Source of the DNA: an uncultured Helicobacteraceae bacterium
Lineage (GTDB): Bacteria; Campylobacterota; Campylobacteria; Campylobacterales; Helicobacteraceae
Assembly (NCBI GenBank): GCA_934668765.1
Contig: CAKUOH010000008.1
Location: 24,905 to 88,904 of the forward strand
Direction: 5' to 3'
DNA length: 64,000 bases
A program made the translations under genes and the position numbers. Below are positions 34,070 to 43,789 of the stretch, in pieces. The notes under the pieces are model-generated. The model was not told the DNA's origin. It did no database searches and saw nothing but the letters and a program-made list of their open reading frames with translations. Each line of letters opens with the position of its first letter. Position 1 is the stretch's first letter.

Positions 34070-35779
34070 CTAGCCTACCTTGATAACTCTCTCGCATTTT
34101 TCGATTGTAGTCAGCCTATGCGCAATTACCAGCAAAGTCTTATCTTTTGCAATGCTATAAATCTCATCCATTATGCGCTCTTCGGTTTGTGAATCAAGCG
34201 CACTTGTGGCTTCATCAAGCACCAAAATTTCAGGGTCATCATACAATGCCCTTGCTATTGCGATTCTCTGCCTCTGCCCGCCTGAAAGTTTTATGCCATT
34301 ATCCCCCACACGCGTTTCAATTCCCTTATTTTCACACAAAAAATCCCAAATATTCGCCCTTTTACAGCATTCAATAATGCGATTTTTATCGATTTTCTCG
34401 CCAAGAGCGACATTTTCCGCCACGCTCCCATCAAACAAAAATATATTTTGCGGAATGTAGCCGATTTTCTTGCGCCAAGAGCGGAGATTTTGATTATCAA
34501 GCAATACGCCATCAATGCGAATCTCCCCACTTTGTGGCTTATAAATGCCGATGATTAAATCTATCAAAGTGCTTTTTCCTGCACCTGACTCGCCTACAAA
34601 TGCAATCTTTTCGCCCTTATTTATGGTAAGTGAAAAATTTTCAATGATATTGTTGCCCTTTTTATAGGCAAAGCTAATATTTTTTAGCGCAATCTCGCGC
34701 ACAAAATCAAGTGGCTCATTGTCCTCATATTCCGTGTGATAAAGCAGATTTTCATAGACGATTTCAAGTCCTTTTTTGTTGTATTTCATCAAATTGTAGT
34801 TATATAAGATTCGATTGATGGCAGGTAGGATTCGATAAAGTGCCAAAGCATACATTGAGATGATGGCGATGACAGAAGCAGCGGAGTTGTTGTGGATTAG
34901 GATATAAGCCACCGCTGCAATTAGTATGCAAAGTCCTAGCGATTCAAGGATAAAGCGTGGCAACGGAGCTAGGACTTGATATTTTATCTCCGAATCTACG
35001 CGCTTTTTACTTGCAGTATCAAAATCCTGCAAGACAATCTGCTGAATGCCCTTTAGTTTGATAAGCTTAAAATTGCCCAATGCCTTTGTGATAATGGATA
35101 GCACGGCTTTGCCCATTTGCGCGTTTATCGCGCCTTGCTTTTGGATATTTTTTGAAATTGTATTTATGATTAAAATGACATTTGCGACTAAAAATAGCGT
35201 CAGCACAACCGTCATTTTCCAGCTCACAAACAAAAGTAGCGCATACATTAGCAAAATCGTTAGCATTTCCGCACAGATATTTAGCACCTGCTGAATGTAG
35301 ATGGAGACTTTGAGCGATTCAGTTGTAATATTGCGGCGAATCGCATCCATATCGCGATTCGTAAAATCAATATAGCTTAATTCTACCACCTTGCAAAAGA
35401 GCCGATAGGCAAAAAAATGATATTTTCTAAAAGCAAAGCGATTTAGCGCATAGGAATAAGCGACATTATAAATCGCACGAAAAATATAAAATACAATCAA
35501 AAATCCGCTAAAAAACACCATAAAATTCACGGCATTTTCAAAATGCAGGATTTTATATGCAAGATTCGTGTATTTGTTTTCAAAAATTAACTGCGGATTT
35601 GTGGCAAGCGTGATAAAAGGCATAATAATGCTAATGGCAAAGGTTTCAATGAGTGATAGCAAAAAAGTCGCAGGAAGCAAAATAAATAGCAAGATAACCT
35701 TATCGCGTCTAGTAGTTAAATGGCGAATCTTTGTAAAATCACTGATATGCGTGGAATCGTGGTGCTTATGCGGGTTCAA
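34070..35779 (-). CDS. Wzk/PglK-type ABC flippase for lipid-linked oligosaccharide
   Basis: A half-size ABC exporter of about 569 residues: six membrane helices starting with VILLFILLPATFLLSLIETF, then an ATPase domain with Walker A GESGAGKST, Q-loop IPQNIFLF, signature LSGGQRQR, Walker B ILVLDEATSAL and H-loop AHRLTT. SLIETFAISIIMPFITLA is typical of PglK and of H. pylori Wzk, which flip undecaprenyl-linked glycans across the inner membrane. The start is uncertain: I prefer TTG 35779 (after GAGAGGCGATTT); the frame is open to a TTG at 35869. A role in LPS O-chain or glycoprotein export follows. Confidence 0.82.
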   Translation of the reverse strand: MNPHKHHDSTHISDFTKIRHLTTRRDKVILLFILLPATFLLSLIETFAISIIMPFITLATNPQLIFENKYTNLAYKILHFENAVNFMVFFSGFLIVFYIFRAIYNVAYSYALNRFAFRKYHFFAYRLFCKVVELSYIDFTNRDMDAIRRNITTESLKVSIYIQQVLNICAEMLTILLMYALLLFVSWKMTVVLTLFLVANVILIINTISKNIQKQGAINAQMGKAVLSIITKALGNFKLIKLKGIQQIVLQDFDTASKKRVDSEIKYQVLAPLPRFILESLGLCILIAAVAYILIHNNSAASVIAIISMYALALYRILPAINRILYNYNLMKYNKKGLEIVYENLLYHTEYEDNEPLDFVREIALKNISFAYKKGNNIIENFSLTINKGEKIAFVGESGAGKSTLIDLIIGIYKPQSGEIRIDGVLLDNQNLRSWRKKIGYIPQNIFLFDGSVAENVALGEKIDKNRIIECCKRANIWDFLCENKGIETRVGDNGIKLSGGQRQRIAIARALYDDPEILVLDEATSALDSQTEERIMDEIYSIAKDKTLLVIAHRLTTIEKCERVIKVG

Positions 35780-35885
35780 AAATCGCCTCTCATTGCAAAA
35801 TAAAAATGCGATTATAATATATTTGCGATGAATCTTAAGGAATCTATGTGAAAATCGCGTTTTTTGCAAAAAGTCTGCATAAATT

Positions 35886-36263
35886 CGTCATTGCGAGGCA
35901 ATTTATTGCCCCGAAGCGTCTGTGCGAAGCACCGACCCACACTTGCAAATCCAAGAATTATTATTTTTTATAGATTGCCATAAAAATTCGCTATGCTCAT
36001 TTTTTCGCAATGACGATTCGTCTCCCATTTTGTCATTCTTAAGCGTAGCACTTTGTGCGTAGCGAAGAATCTATGGGATTTATGGATTGCTTCGTTGTGT
36101 TTGCTGTGCTCACACTGCCTTGCAATGACGGAGTGATTACCCACCCCCTTAATCCCCTCCGCAAGGGAGGGGGAGTCTTTGGCAGAATCTCCACGCGCAA
36201 GGGAGGGGAATCAAATGCGAAATTCTCTGCGTGAAAATTATGCCTTTTTTTCGTCATTGTATG
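35886..36263. repeat. Block of family A and B repeats upstream of mfrA
   Basis: Starts CGTCATTGCGAGGCAATTTA and contains the inverted copy of the 43-bp block of 15.8 kb (35910-35952), several CGCAATGACG ends (36006-36015, 36121-36130), family B ATCCCCTCCGCAAGGGAGG (36152-36174) and GCGCAAGGGAGGGG, and ends TCGTCATTGTATGAATCTAG. Between this block and mfrA (36264-36497) lies its promoter region, with a possible -10 in TTTTATGCTTTAAT (36397-36410); nothing else is seen. Confidence 0.85.
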
Positions 36264-36497
36264 AATCTAGCGTTTAGATTCGCGTCCTTTGGATTTTTTG
36301 CGTTTATTTGCGCGTTAGTAATAAAGTGGGCGAATTCTCAATATTTTTTGCAAATTTTTTTGATAGATTTGATTTAAGTCAATACTAACACGCGAATTTT
36401 ATGCTTTAATTTCGCTTGAAAATGCGCTTAAAGCATTTTTAAAGTGGGAATTTCAGTCGGCGATAACGAAATATTTCAATATATAGGGAGGAATTTT

Positions 36498-38333
36498 ATG
36501 AGTGAGTTTAATAGACGGAGTTTTTTGAAAACTACTTGTATTAGCGTGGGTGCGCTTTATGCAAGTGCAAACGCTACTCCACTAACTGCTGGGAAAGGTG
36601 GCAAGGGCGACAAACCCGAATTGCCATCTTGTGATGTGCTAATCATTGGCTCTGGTGGTGCTGGACTTCGCGCAGCAGTGGCTGCTAGAAAAAGCAATCC
36701 AAGTTTAAAGGTAGTCGTAGCGACAAAAATGATGCCCTCACGCAATGCCACTTGTATGGCAGAGGGTGGAATCAACGGCGTAATCAATTTCAACGATGGC
36801 GATTCGTATAAACTTCACGCGTATGACACAATCAAAGGTGGCGCGTATTTATGCGACCAAGACGCGGTGCTAAAATTTTGCGAACTAGGTGGAAAGGCAA
36901 TGCGAGAGCTTGACTATATCGGTATGCCATTTACTAGAAACAAAGAGCAAGATTTGAATCAAAGGATTATGGGTGGTGCGTCAAAGCCACGCTGTAATCA
37001 CTTTACGGACAAAACAGGGCATATTTTAATGCACGCTTGTCTTGATGATGCCATAAGCAACGATGTGCAGTTTTTGATGGACCACGAGCTATTAGATATA
37101 GCTGTAGTTGATGGTAAATGCGAGGGCGTAGTTTTGCGTGATATTCAAAGCGGTGGAATCTACCCCGTGCTTTGCAAATCGCTAGTAATTGCCACAGGCG
37201 GATATACACGAATCTTTTACAACCGCACTTCAACGCCATTTATCGCCACAGGGGACGGCGTAGCAGCCGCGCTTCGTGCAGGACTTGGATTTGAGGACCC
37301 TGAAATGATTCAATTCCACCCCACAGGCGTTAGAAATGGCGGGACGCTGATTACAGAGGCAGCGCGTGGCGTAGGTGGATATTTGCTAAACAACAAGGGC
37401 GAACGATTTATGAAAAAATACCACGAAAGAGCTGAATTAGCCCCACGCGATATTGTAGCGCGCTCTATGGAAATCGAGATTCGCGAGGGCAGAGGCTATG
37501 GCAAAGGGCTTGGTTCATATCTTTATGTAGATGTGCGACATTTAGGCAAGGAAAAAATTATGAAAAACTTGCCAAAGATTCGCCACACTGCAATGCTTTT
37601 TGAAAATGTGGATTTAATCAACGAACCCGTGCCTGTGCGCCCGACAGCTCACTACTCAATGGGTGGCGTGGAAGTGGCAAAATTTGATGATATGAGCACA
37701 AAAATCGCTGGAATCTATGTCGGTGGCGAGGCTTCTTGCATAAGCATTCACGGTGCAAATAGACTTGGTGGCAACTCTTTGACAGACGCTGTCGTAACGG
37801 GCAAACTTGCAGGAGATGGCGCGGCAGCATTCGCAAAAGACGCGACATTTTCTAGTGGCAAAAAAGTGCAAGAGTTAGCGCAAAAATGGCAAGATAAATT
37901 TAAAGAAGTAACAAGCGGTGGCGGAAAAGCAAATGATATGTATGCGTTGCGCGAAGAGCTAGGGCGACAAAATTGGGATAATATGGGAATCTTTAGAACT
38001 CAAAGCAAATTAGATTTGCTCTCTAAAAACCTTGAATCTATCGAATCTAAATATAATAAGATTCGCGTCCCAAATGCAAATGAAGTGATGAATACTGCAT
38101 TTACGGATTATGTAGAGCTTGGCAATCTTATCTTGCTATCCAAATGTGCGTGTTTGGCGGCGCAAAAGCGACTTGAATCGCGTGGTGCACACACAAGGGA
38201 GGATTATCCAAAACGCGATGATGAAAAATTCCTAAAACACAGCATTGTTAGCATAAAAGATGGCAAATTAGAATTAAGCTACAAAGATGTCGTTGTAACA
38301 GACTTTTCACTTGATGGGAGGAAACCGCAATGA
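36498..38333 (+). CDS. mfrA: Methylmenaquinol:fumarate reductase flavoprotein subunit (periplasmic)
   Basis: A 611-residue SdhA/FrdA-type flavoprotein. The N-terminus is a Tat signal (NRRSFLKTT, RR at residues 6-7), so the enzyme works in the periplasm, unlike the cytoplasmic FrdA of E. coli. FAD motif GSGGAGLRAA (51-60), MAEGGINGV, FHPTG, and HGANRLGGNSL are present. ATG 36498 follows GGGAGGAATTTT; an upstream in-frame ATG is not needed. The arrangement mfrABE (formerly sdhABE) is known from Wolinella and Campylobacter, where it reduces fumarate with methylmenaquinol. Confidence 0.92.
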   Translation: MSEFNRRSFLKTTCISVGALYASANATPLTAGKGGKGDKPELPSCDVLIIGSGGAGLRAAVAARKSNPSLKVVVATKMMPSRNATCMAEGGINGVINFNDGDSYKLHAYDTIKGGAYLCDQDAVLKFCELGGKAMRELDYIGMPFTRNKEQDLNQRIMGGASKPRCNHFTDKTGHILMHACLDDAISNDVQFLMDHELLDIAVVDGKCEGVVLRDIQSGGIYPVLCKSLVIATGGYTRIFYNRTSTPFIATGDGVAAALRAGLGFEDPEMIQFHPTGVRNGGTLITEAARGVGGYLLNNKGERFMKKYHERAELAPRDIVARSMEIEIREGRGYGKGLGSYLYVDVRHLGKEKIMKNLPKIRHTAMLFENVDLINEPVPVRPTAHYSMGGVEVAKFDDMSTKIAGIYVGGEASCISIHGANRLGGNSLTDAVVTGKLAGDGAAAFAKDATFSSGKKVQELAQKWQDKFKEVTSGGGKANDMYALREELGRQNWDNMGIFRTQSKLDLLSKNLESIESKYNKIRVPNANEVMNTAFTDYVELGNLILLSKCACLAAQKRLESRGAHTREDYPKRDDEKFLKHSIVSIKDGKLELSYKDVVVTDFSLDGRKPQ

Positions 38334-39295
38334 AATTTATAATTGATAGATTCGATGGGACAAAAACTTATGAGCAAACTTACAATGTCGCAGACAAAGA
38401 AGTAAAGGGCAAAACGCTACTTTCAGTGCTAATTACCATAAAACAAACTCAAGATATTACGCTAAATTTCACAGCGTCTTGCAAATCTGCGATTTGCGGT
38501 GCGTGTGCGGTGCGCGTGAATGGGCATTCTTATCTTGCTTGTGATACGATTATGGATAATTTGCTAAAAGAATACGACAATCCAAAAGAGTTGCGAATCT
38601 CGCCTTTGGGTAATTTCCGCGTGATTAGCGATTTGGTGGTGGATTGGGAGCCATCTATTGAAAATTTACGCAAGATTCGCCCTGCTATGGTTGCAAAGGC
38701 GGAATTTAGCGCGGAAAAAGGTTGCAAACAAAGCCAAGAGCAAGTCGAAAAAATCGCAAAACAATGGGACTGCATTCTATGCGGAAGTTGCGCAAGTGAG
38801 TGCAATAAGCTAGAAGCCGATAGTAGCGACTATATGCAACCATTTGTTTTCACTCACGCTTATCGTGCGGCAGCGGATTCGCGGGGCAAAGACTCTATGA
38901 CACATATCAAGCCAAGTGTGAAAAATGGGCTTTGGAATTGCGTTCATTGTGAAGAATGCGCAAATCGCTGTCCAAAAGGCATAAGCTCGGCTGATGACAT
39001 TGCGAATCTCCGCGTTATGGCACTTAAAGGTGGGCTTGATAGCGGACTTGGACCAGACCACGCTATGGCATTCTACAAAGATTTGGTAAGTGGGCAAGGA
39101 CGGCTAAATGAGATTTATCTAGCGATTCGCTCCGATGGTATCTTCGGTTCTATGGGCAAAATAGACATTGCATATAATTTAATGAAAAAAGGCAAGATGA
39201 ATCCTATGCACATCTTTGGTGGCGATGAGATTGAAGGGCATAAAGATTTAGTAAAAATGATAAAAGCAGCACAAGCTGCTGAAAATAAGGAGTAA
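38330..39295 (+). CDS. mfrB: Methylmenaquinol:fumarate reductase iron-sulfur subunit
   Basis: A 321-residue iron-sulfur protein. [2Fe-2S] ligands in CKSAICGACAVRVNG, then two cluster motifs CILCGSCASEC and CVHCEECANRCPKG. It carries electrons from MfrE to the flavin of MfrA and travels with MfrA across the membrane. Overlaps mfrA by 4 bp (ATGA). Length is greater than FrdB (about 240) as is usual in the Mfr type. Confidence 0.92.
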   Translation: MKFIIDRFDGTKTYEQTYNVADKEVKGKTLLSVLITIKQTQDITLNFTASCKSAICGACAVRVNGHSYLACDTIMDNLLKEYDNPKELRISPLGNFRVISDLVVDWEPSIENLRKIRPAMVAKAEFSAEKGCKQSQEQVEKIAKQWDCILCGSCASECNKLEADSSDYMQPFVFTHAYRAAADSRGKDSMTHIKPSVKNGLWNCVHCEECANRCPKGISSADDIANLRVMALKGGLDSGLGPDHAMAFYKDLVSGQGRLNEIYLAIRSDGIFGSMGKIDIAYNLMKKGKMNPMHIFGGDEIEGHKDLVKMIKAAQAAENKE

Positions 39296-39298
39296 CTT

Positions 39299-40159
39299 AT
39301 GGCAAAAGAATTTGCATTTTTTCCGGGCTGTGTGCTATCACAGGCAGCAAAGGAATCCAAAATGTCGCTTGAAGCAATCGCGCCTATTTTGGATTGGAAG
39401 CTAAATGAAATCAAAGGTTGGAGTTGTTGTGGTGCGTCTCAAGCGCAAGATGTAGATCCTATCGCTACACTTGTGGCAAATGCGCGAAATATCGCTTTGG
39501 CGGAAAATATGAAGCAAAAAATGCTAACTACTTGTAGCACTTGTATGCTAACGCTAACTCGCGCTAAAAATACGCTTGACAAAGGCGCAAAAGAGCGCAT
39601 TAACGGCTATTTAGCGGAGGGCAATATGAAATATGAGGGCAACACAGAGATTACAAGTCTGCTTTGGGAACTTTATGATGATTTGAAAAATGTCAAATCA
39701 AAAGTCAAAAAACCGCTAAAAGACTTAAAAGTCGCGCTGTTTTATGGCTGTCATTCTCTGCGCCCAGAGAAAGAGTTTGATAGCAAAGAGAGTGCTACGA
39801 ATCCAAAGAGTTTTGAAGCGGTGGTAAGTGCGCTAGGTGCGACTATCGTGCCTTTTGAAAAAAGGCTTGATTGCTGTGGATTTCACGCATCTTATCCAGC
39901 GGAAAAATCCGTCAAAAAAATGTCTAATCAAATCGTAGATTCTGCTAGTGCAAACGAAGCGCAATGCGTGGTAACGCCCTGTCCGCTTTGCCAAATGCAG
40001 CTTGATATTTACCAAGAGCGATTCCAAAAGGCGCATAATTCTAAAGTGCGATTGCCTATTATCCACCTATCGCAACTTGTAGGACTAGCATTTGGGCTAG
40101 AAGCGAAAGATTTAGGGTTAGATTTAAATATCATTGACGCCACAAAACTTGCGGTGTAG
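39299..40159 (+). CDS. mfrE: Methylmenaquinol:fumarate reductase membrane-anchor subunit (CCG domains)
   Basis: A 286-residue protein with two CCG (heterodisulfide reductase B-type) domains: FFPGCVLSQAAK ... GWSCCGASQ and FYGCHSLRPEK ... LDCCGFHASYP with CVVTPCPLCQMQ. It replaces the haem-containing membrane anchor of classical fumarate reductases and handles the quinol side. Begins 3 bp after mfrB (GGAGTAACTT gives the ribosome site). Confidence 0.9.
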   Translation: MAKEFAFFPGCVLSQAAKESKMSLEAIAPILDWKLNEIKGWSCCGASQAQDVDPIATLVANARNIALAENMKQKMLTTCSTCMLTLTRAKNTLDKGAKERINGYLAEGNMKYEGNTEITSLLWELYDDLKNVKSKVKKPLKDLKVALFYGCHSLRPEKEFDSKESATNPKSFEAVVSALGATIVPFEKRLDCCGFHASYPAEKSVKKMSNQIVDSASANEAQCVVTPCPLCQMQLDIYQERFQKAHNSKVRLPIIHLSQLVGLAFGLEAKDLGLDLNIIDATKLAV

Positions 40160-40180
40160 TTTGGGAGAATTTGGATTAGT

Positions 40181-40208
40181 TTTAGCCTGATTAAAAAATC
40201 AGGCTAAA
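40181..40208 (+). terminator. Hairpin terminator after mfrE / trpA
   Basis: A perfect 12-bp stem TTTAGCCTGATT / AATCAGGCTAAA around AAAA, 21 bp after the mfrE stop and between convergent mfrE and trpA. The stem's flanks are A/T rich on both sides, so it can serve both directions. Confidence 0.7.
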
Positions 40209-40323
40209 TACGCAAAAATTTGGCAGAATCCCGCCGAATCTAAATAAGATTTGCACAAAAATTTGGAATCTCTTTGCCAAATCTGCCTTGAATCTAAATC
40301 AATCCAGATTCGCGCAGTAATAG

Positions 40324-41103
40324 CTATAAATCCAACGTCTCTCGCACTTCTTTGACAAACGCGCCGACTTTTTGCAGATAATCTTTTTCTCCGCAGAGTT
40401 TGACTATCGCGCTTCCTATGATTATGCCATCGGCAAACTCTGCTATTTCACGCGCCTTTTGCGCATTTGATATGCCAAATCCCACTGCCACAGGAATATC
40501 ATCGCGAATCTTTCTTATGCGCTCCACCATTTCGCGCACACCACCACCGATATTATCCCGCATTCCTGTAACCCCAAGCGAACTCACGCAATAGATAAAG
40601 CCCCTCGCTTCACGCACGATTTGCGCCATTCTATCCGCAGAATCCACACTCGTAGGCGCGATAAAAGAAATCAAATCCACGCCATTTGCCCTGCATTCAC
40701 CATCAAACTCGCCCTTTTCCTCAAAAGGCACATCGGGCAAAATCAGCGCATTCATTTCTAGCTTCCGCATTTGCGCGATAAATCGCTCTTTGCCATACGA
40801 AAACACGACATTTGCATAAGTCATAAAGGACAGATTCACGCTACATTTTTCGCGCACACGCGCCAAAGATTCAAGGATTTTATCCGTATTTATGCCGTTT
40901 TTTAGGGCGATTTCATTTGCGTTTGCGATGACTGCGCCCTCCGCTGTGGGGTCAGAGAATGGAATCCCGATTTCAATCAAATCCACGCCATTTTGCGCCA
41001 TAACTTCGATGAGTTTTTCGCTCGCTTCAATGTTAGGATAGCCATACGCCATAAACGCCACAAATCCCTTGCGCTTGGTAAAAATCGCATTAAAATTACT
41101 CAT
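40324..41103 (-). CDS. trpA: Tryptophan synthase alpha chain
   Basis: A 259-residue TIM barrel that splits indole-glycerol phosphate. Catalytic Glu in DLIEIGIPFSDPTAEG, catalytic Asp in LPDVPFEEKGEF, and phosphate-binding GFGISNAQKA / GIIIGSAIV. I start at ATG 41103 (MSNFNAIFTKRKG), which overlaps the stop of the nuclease-like gene by 8 bp; a frame six residues longer is open. Its partner trpB lies 7.7 kb upstream in the same direction, with the sialic-acid and ATPase/nuclease genes between them. Confidence 0.95.
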   Translation of the reverse strand: MSNFNAIFTKRKGFVAFMAYGYPNIEASEKLIEVMAQNGVDLIEIGIPFSDPTAEGAVIANANEIALKNGINTDKILESLARVREKCSVNLSFMTYANVVFSYGKERFIAQMRKLEMNALILPDVPFEEKGEFDGECRANGVDLISFIAPTSVDSADRMAQIVREARGFIYCVSSLGVTGMRDNIGGGVREMVERIRKIRDDIPVAVGFGISNAQKAREIAEFADGIIIGSAIVKLCGEKDYLQKVGAFVKEVRETLDL

Positions 41104-41686
41104 ACACTTCCTCAAACTCATTACTTATATCAAAGCATTTTACATCATTTTTAAAAAATTTTCTATAATAGTCCTTAAAGTTGTCTTTGGGTTCTGTTTT
41201 AATGATAGAGTTGAAAATTATGTAGTTATCTTTATATTTTTCTCTTTCATAATCTAATCCAAACTGAATTTGATCCTGCAATCCACGAGATTTATACATA
41301 CCCATATTTGTTGGGTTTTTATATACCACAAAGAAATAAAATTGATAATTTTGCACGGCAATATTTTCCTTTTGAAATATAGTTTGCAGATTTATCAACG
41401 AATCAATATATTTTCCTTTCATATCATTATTGTCAATGTCGCTATGCTTTTGATTTCTAAATTCAATACAATAAACTTCTTTTCTGTCATCTGGCAAATA
41501 TAAAGCATCGCAAGATTTGTTTTTCTTAAATGCAAAATCACTTGTATTTTGTGTAAAATCATCAAAATTAACCACTTCTTTATTGCTATAACACAAATAT
41601 TCCTTGTTGTTTTTGTCATAGCTCGTTTCTTTTAGGTTTGATAAATAATTTTGAAAATATTTTTTCAAAACAGAAGTATCTGCCAT
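41096..41686 (-). CDS. Uncharacterised PD-(D/E)XK-like protein paired with AAA ATPase
   Basis: A 196-residue protein I do not recognise as a named family. The central SCDALYLPDDRKEVYCIEFR (Asp about 60, E-x-R about 73-75), followed by DNNDMKGKYIDSL, has the look of a PD-(D/E)XK nuclease core in which the usual Lys is Arg. No signal peptide or membrane helix. Its ATG shares a base with the stop of the AAA gene (TAATG), and its own stop overlaps trpA, so the pair is cotranscribed. Such ATPase plus small nuclease pairs are typical of anti-phage systems; function is inferred from architecture. Confidence 0.6.
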   Translation of the reverse strand: MADTSVLKKYFQNYLSNLKETSYDKNNKEYLCYSNKEVVNFDDFTQNTSDFAFKKNKSCDALYLPDDRKEVYCIEFRNQKHSDIDNNDMKGKYIDSLINLQTIFQKENIAVQNYQFYFFVVYKNPTNMGMYKSRGLQDQIQFGLDYEREKYKDNYIIFNSIIKTEPKDNFKDYYRKFFKNDVKCFDISNEFEEVYE

Positions 41687-42741
41687 TATTTATTTTCCAT
41701 TTCATCAAAAATTTTAAATGGTTCATTTAATTTTTTGAAAATTTCTTCTAATGTCCCTGCATTGCTTCCATTGATTTGTTGCACTATACCTTTATCGGCT
41801 AGATAAAATTTTGTGTAGGCATTGTGTTTTTTGCTATATTTATCAAGTGCTTCTAACATATATGGACTATGCGTATTTATCATAATGCGGATACCATTTT
41901 TTGCGAGAATAACTAAAATTTCAGCTAATGCAAGCTGCCAAGTGGGGTGCAGATGATTTTCTGGCTCATCAAAAACAAAGTAACCTTGAGGAGTGAAGCG
42001 ATTTTTATCAAGCAGAACCTGTATTATCCCAAAGCTTTTAATGCCTACGGCAACATTTTTTAGGGATATATCCTGCCCATCAGCAGAATAAAAGCGATAT
42101 GTCTTACCTTCTTCTTTCATAAATTTTCCACCTATCACTTTTATAATTTCTTTTTTAATGTCGTGCAATGGTTCTTCTCTGTATTCAAAATCCAATGCTT
42201 TAACGCGAAATTTTGTAAATAAATCCCATAACACATAAGGATATTTTATCTCAAAATTGTTGTCATAGATGGAGCTATTTTCTTTCATTATTAGTGTGGT
42301 TTCAAAAAATTCTGCCAAGTCCCATATAAGTGGTGTTTGTATAAAAGTGCAATCCAAAAACTCTTTTTCCTTTGCCGCTTTAATATCAGCATTAAAATCC
42401 TCACATTTATGCGATTTAATATCTACCGCATAGTGTTCTTTACCATTGACACTAAAAGAAATTTTTCCTTTACGACTAATTTCAGAATCAAAAAGCAATT
42501 CTATCATCATATTGAGATGTTTTTCGCGTAAATATTCAATATTTTGCTGTTCCCCCCTATTTAAATGATTATCAGCTATATTTCTAGCTTTTATAATCGC
42601 CATAAGAGCTTTACCAACAGTGCTTTTTCCCATACTGTTTTTACCAGCTATGATAGTAAGCCCAGATATATCAATGTTTGCCTCTTTTATATAACCTATG
42701 TTTTTAAGTTTAAGTTCGAGTTTTTTTGGATTTTTATCCAT
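41686..42741 (-). CDS. OLD/AAA15-like ATPase, putative defence protein
   Basis: A 351-residue ATPase: Walker A IIAGKNSMGKSTVGKAL (about 31-47), a signature-like VGIKSFGIIQVLL, Walker B YFVFDEPENHLHPTWQ and the switch region INTHSPYMLEAL. It is of the SMC-like OLD/AAA15 type but lacks the C-terminal TOPRIM nuclease of OLD; the coupled downstream gene may supply the nuclease. No similarity to transport ATPases beyond the core. It starts the minus-strand pair after a 112-bp gap from the deacetylase gene. Confidence 0.78.
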   Translation of the reverse strand: MDKNPKKLELKLKNIGYIKEANIDISGLTIIAGKNSMGKSTVGKALMAIIKARNIADNHLNRGEQQNIEYLREKHLNMMIELLFDSEISRKGKISFSVNGKEHYAVDIKSHKCEDFNADIKAAKEKEFLDCTFIQTPLIWDLAEFFETTLIMKENSSIYDNNFEIKYPYVLWDLFTKFRVKALDFEYREEPLHDIKKEIIKVIGGKFMKEEGKTYRFYSADGQDISLKNVAVGIKSFGIIQVLLDKNRFTPQGYFVFDEPENHLHPTWQLALAEILVILAKNGIRIMINTHSPYMLEALDKYSKKHNAYTKFYLADKGIVQQINGSNAGTLEEIFKKLNEPFKIFDEMENK

Positions 42742-42853
42742 AACATTACCTTTCTACATAATATAAATAGGCTATTGTAGCATAAATAAATTGAATATTT
42801 AGCAGTTTTATTGCTCACAAATTTTTAATCGTCAAATCAAATTCTATTTCAAT

Positions 42854-43789
42854 CTATCCAAAACTAGCCTTGCCAAAGGCAAATTCATTACAATCATATC
42901 GTGGCAAGGCTTGTGGGCGGGATTGTAAGTCGTGCAAAGCTATATCTCTACTCTCTACATTGAATGCAAATTTTACATTTTCTTTGCTTAAAATGCTTTC
43001 AGTCAGTGGGCTAAAAGTGTGAAATCCACCATAAGGATAGCAAAAGGTTTTTATCCTAAGCCCACCTAAAAGATTTTCTAAAAAGCAAAATGAATCTTTG
43101 ATTTCTTGCTCCTGCTCTTTTTTATTTAGCTTTGAAAACACAAAATGTGATTTTGAATGTGAGCCAATAATCATATTTTCTTTGCACATTTCTACCAAAT
43201 TTGATTCGCTCATATACAATTCCCTAAATATCTCATCATCATTTGAAAACTCTTTGACTATCTCATCTAATATTTGCTCTCTAAACTCGTATTTTATGTA
43301 ATAGTTAAAAAGTTTTTTAAATTCTTTTGTGGCGATTTCATTGTTTTGCTTTGTGTATGTGGTGGTTTTAAATTCAGAGATTTTTTCTAGCATAAAATCT
43401 TTGATTAAACTTCGCGCAAATTTCATTAAATCCCCCCCCCCAATAGAACCTAGTAGAAAATGGATTCTATGCACATCTAATGCCTTTCTTTTCTCATAAA
43501 TACCTGTTGGCACAAAAAATAATCCAAAAATTTTGCGTTTCAGTAATTCAGGCAAGACATATCTATAATGGTCGATAAACCCATCATCAAAGGTAGGCAA
43601 AATTTTATTTTGCAATGTGTGAAAATGCGAAGTAGATTCGCTCAACGCGCAAAAATCCTCAAATCTCACAAAACCAAAATGCTTTTCAAAAAAATCAAGC
43701 TGTTTTTTAAAATTTTGCGCACTCAAATATACAAAATGTGGAAGTTTTTTGTGTGGATTTCTTACATAATGATACATTATCGCTTTCAT
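42854..43789 (-). CDS. Polysaccharide deacetylase (NodB-type), phase-variable by G10 tract
   Basis: A 311-residue NodB-fold carbohydrate deacetylase: MYHYVRN at the N-terminus, the metal motif LPTFDDGFIDHYRYVLPEL, FFVPTGIYE, IGSHSKSHFVFSKL (HSxSH-type) and TFCYPYGGFHTF. A tract of 10 C on the plus strand (10 G in the gene, coding IGGGD) lies at about codon 119; at this length the gene is in frame (ON). It overlaps the formyltransferase gene by 4 bp. Deacetylase followed in action by formyltransferase would turn an N-acetyl into an N-formyl group on a sugar. Confidence 0.85.
   Translation of the reverse strand: MKAIMYHYVRNPHKKLPHFVYLSAQNFKKQLDFFEKHFGFVRFEDFCALSESTSHFHTLQNKILPTFDDGFIDHYRYVLPELLKRKIFGLFFVPTGIYEKRKALDVHRIHFLLGSIGGGDLMKFARSLIKDFMLEKISEFKTTTYTKQNNEIATKEFKKLFNYYIKYEFREQILDEIVKEFSNDDEIFRELYMSESNLVEMCKENMIIGSHSKSHFVFSKLNKKEQEQEIKDSFCFLENLLGGLRIKTFCYPYGGFHTFSPLTESILSKENVKFAFNVESRDIALHDLQSRPQALPRYDCNEFAFGKASFG
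43432..43441 (-). repeat. Poly-C/G tract (10) in deacetylase gene
   Basis: Ten C on the plus strand inside the coding region. The frame is open with 10; other lengths not differing by three would truncate the enzyme. Confidence 0.85.
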
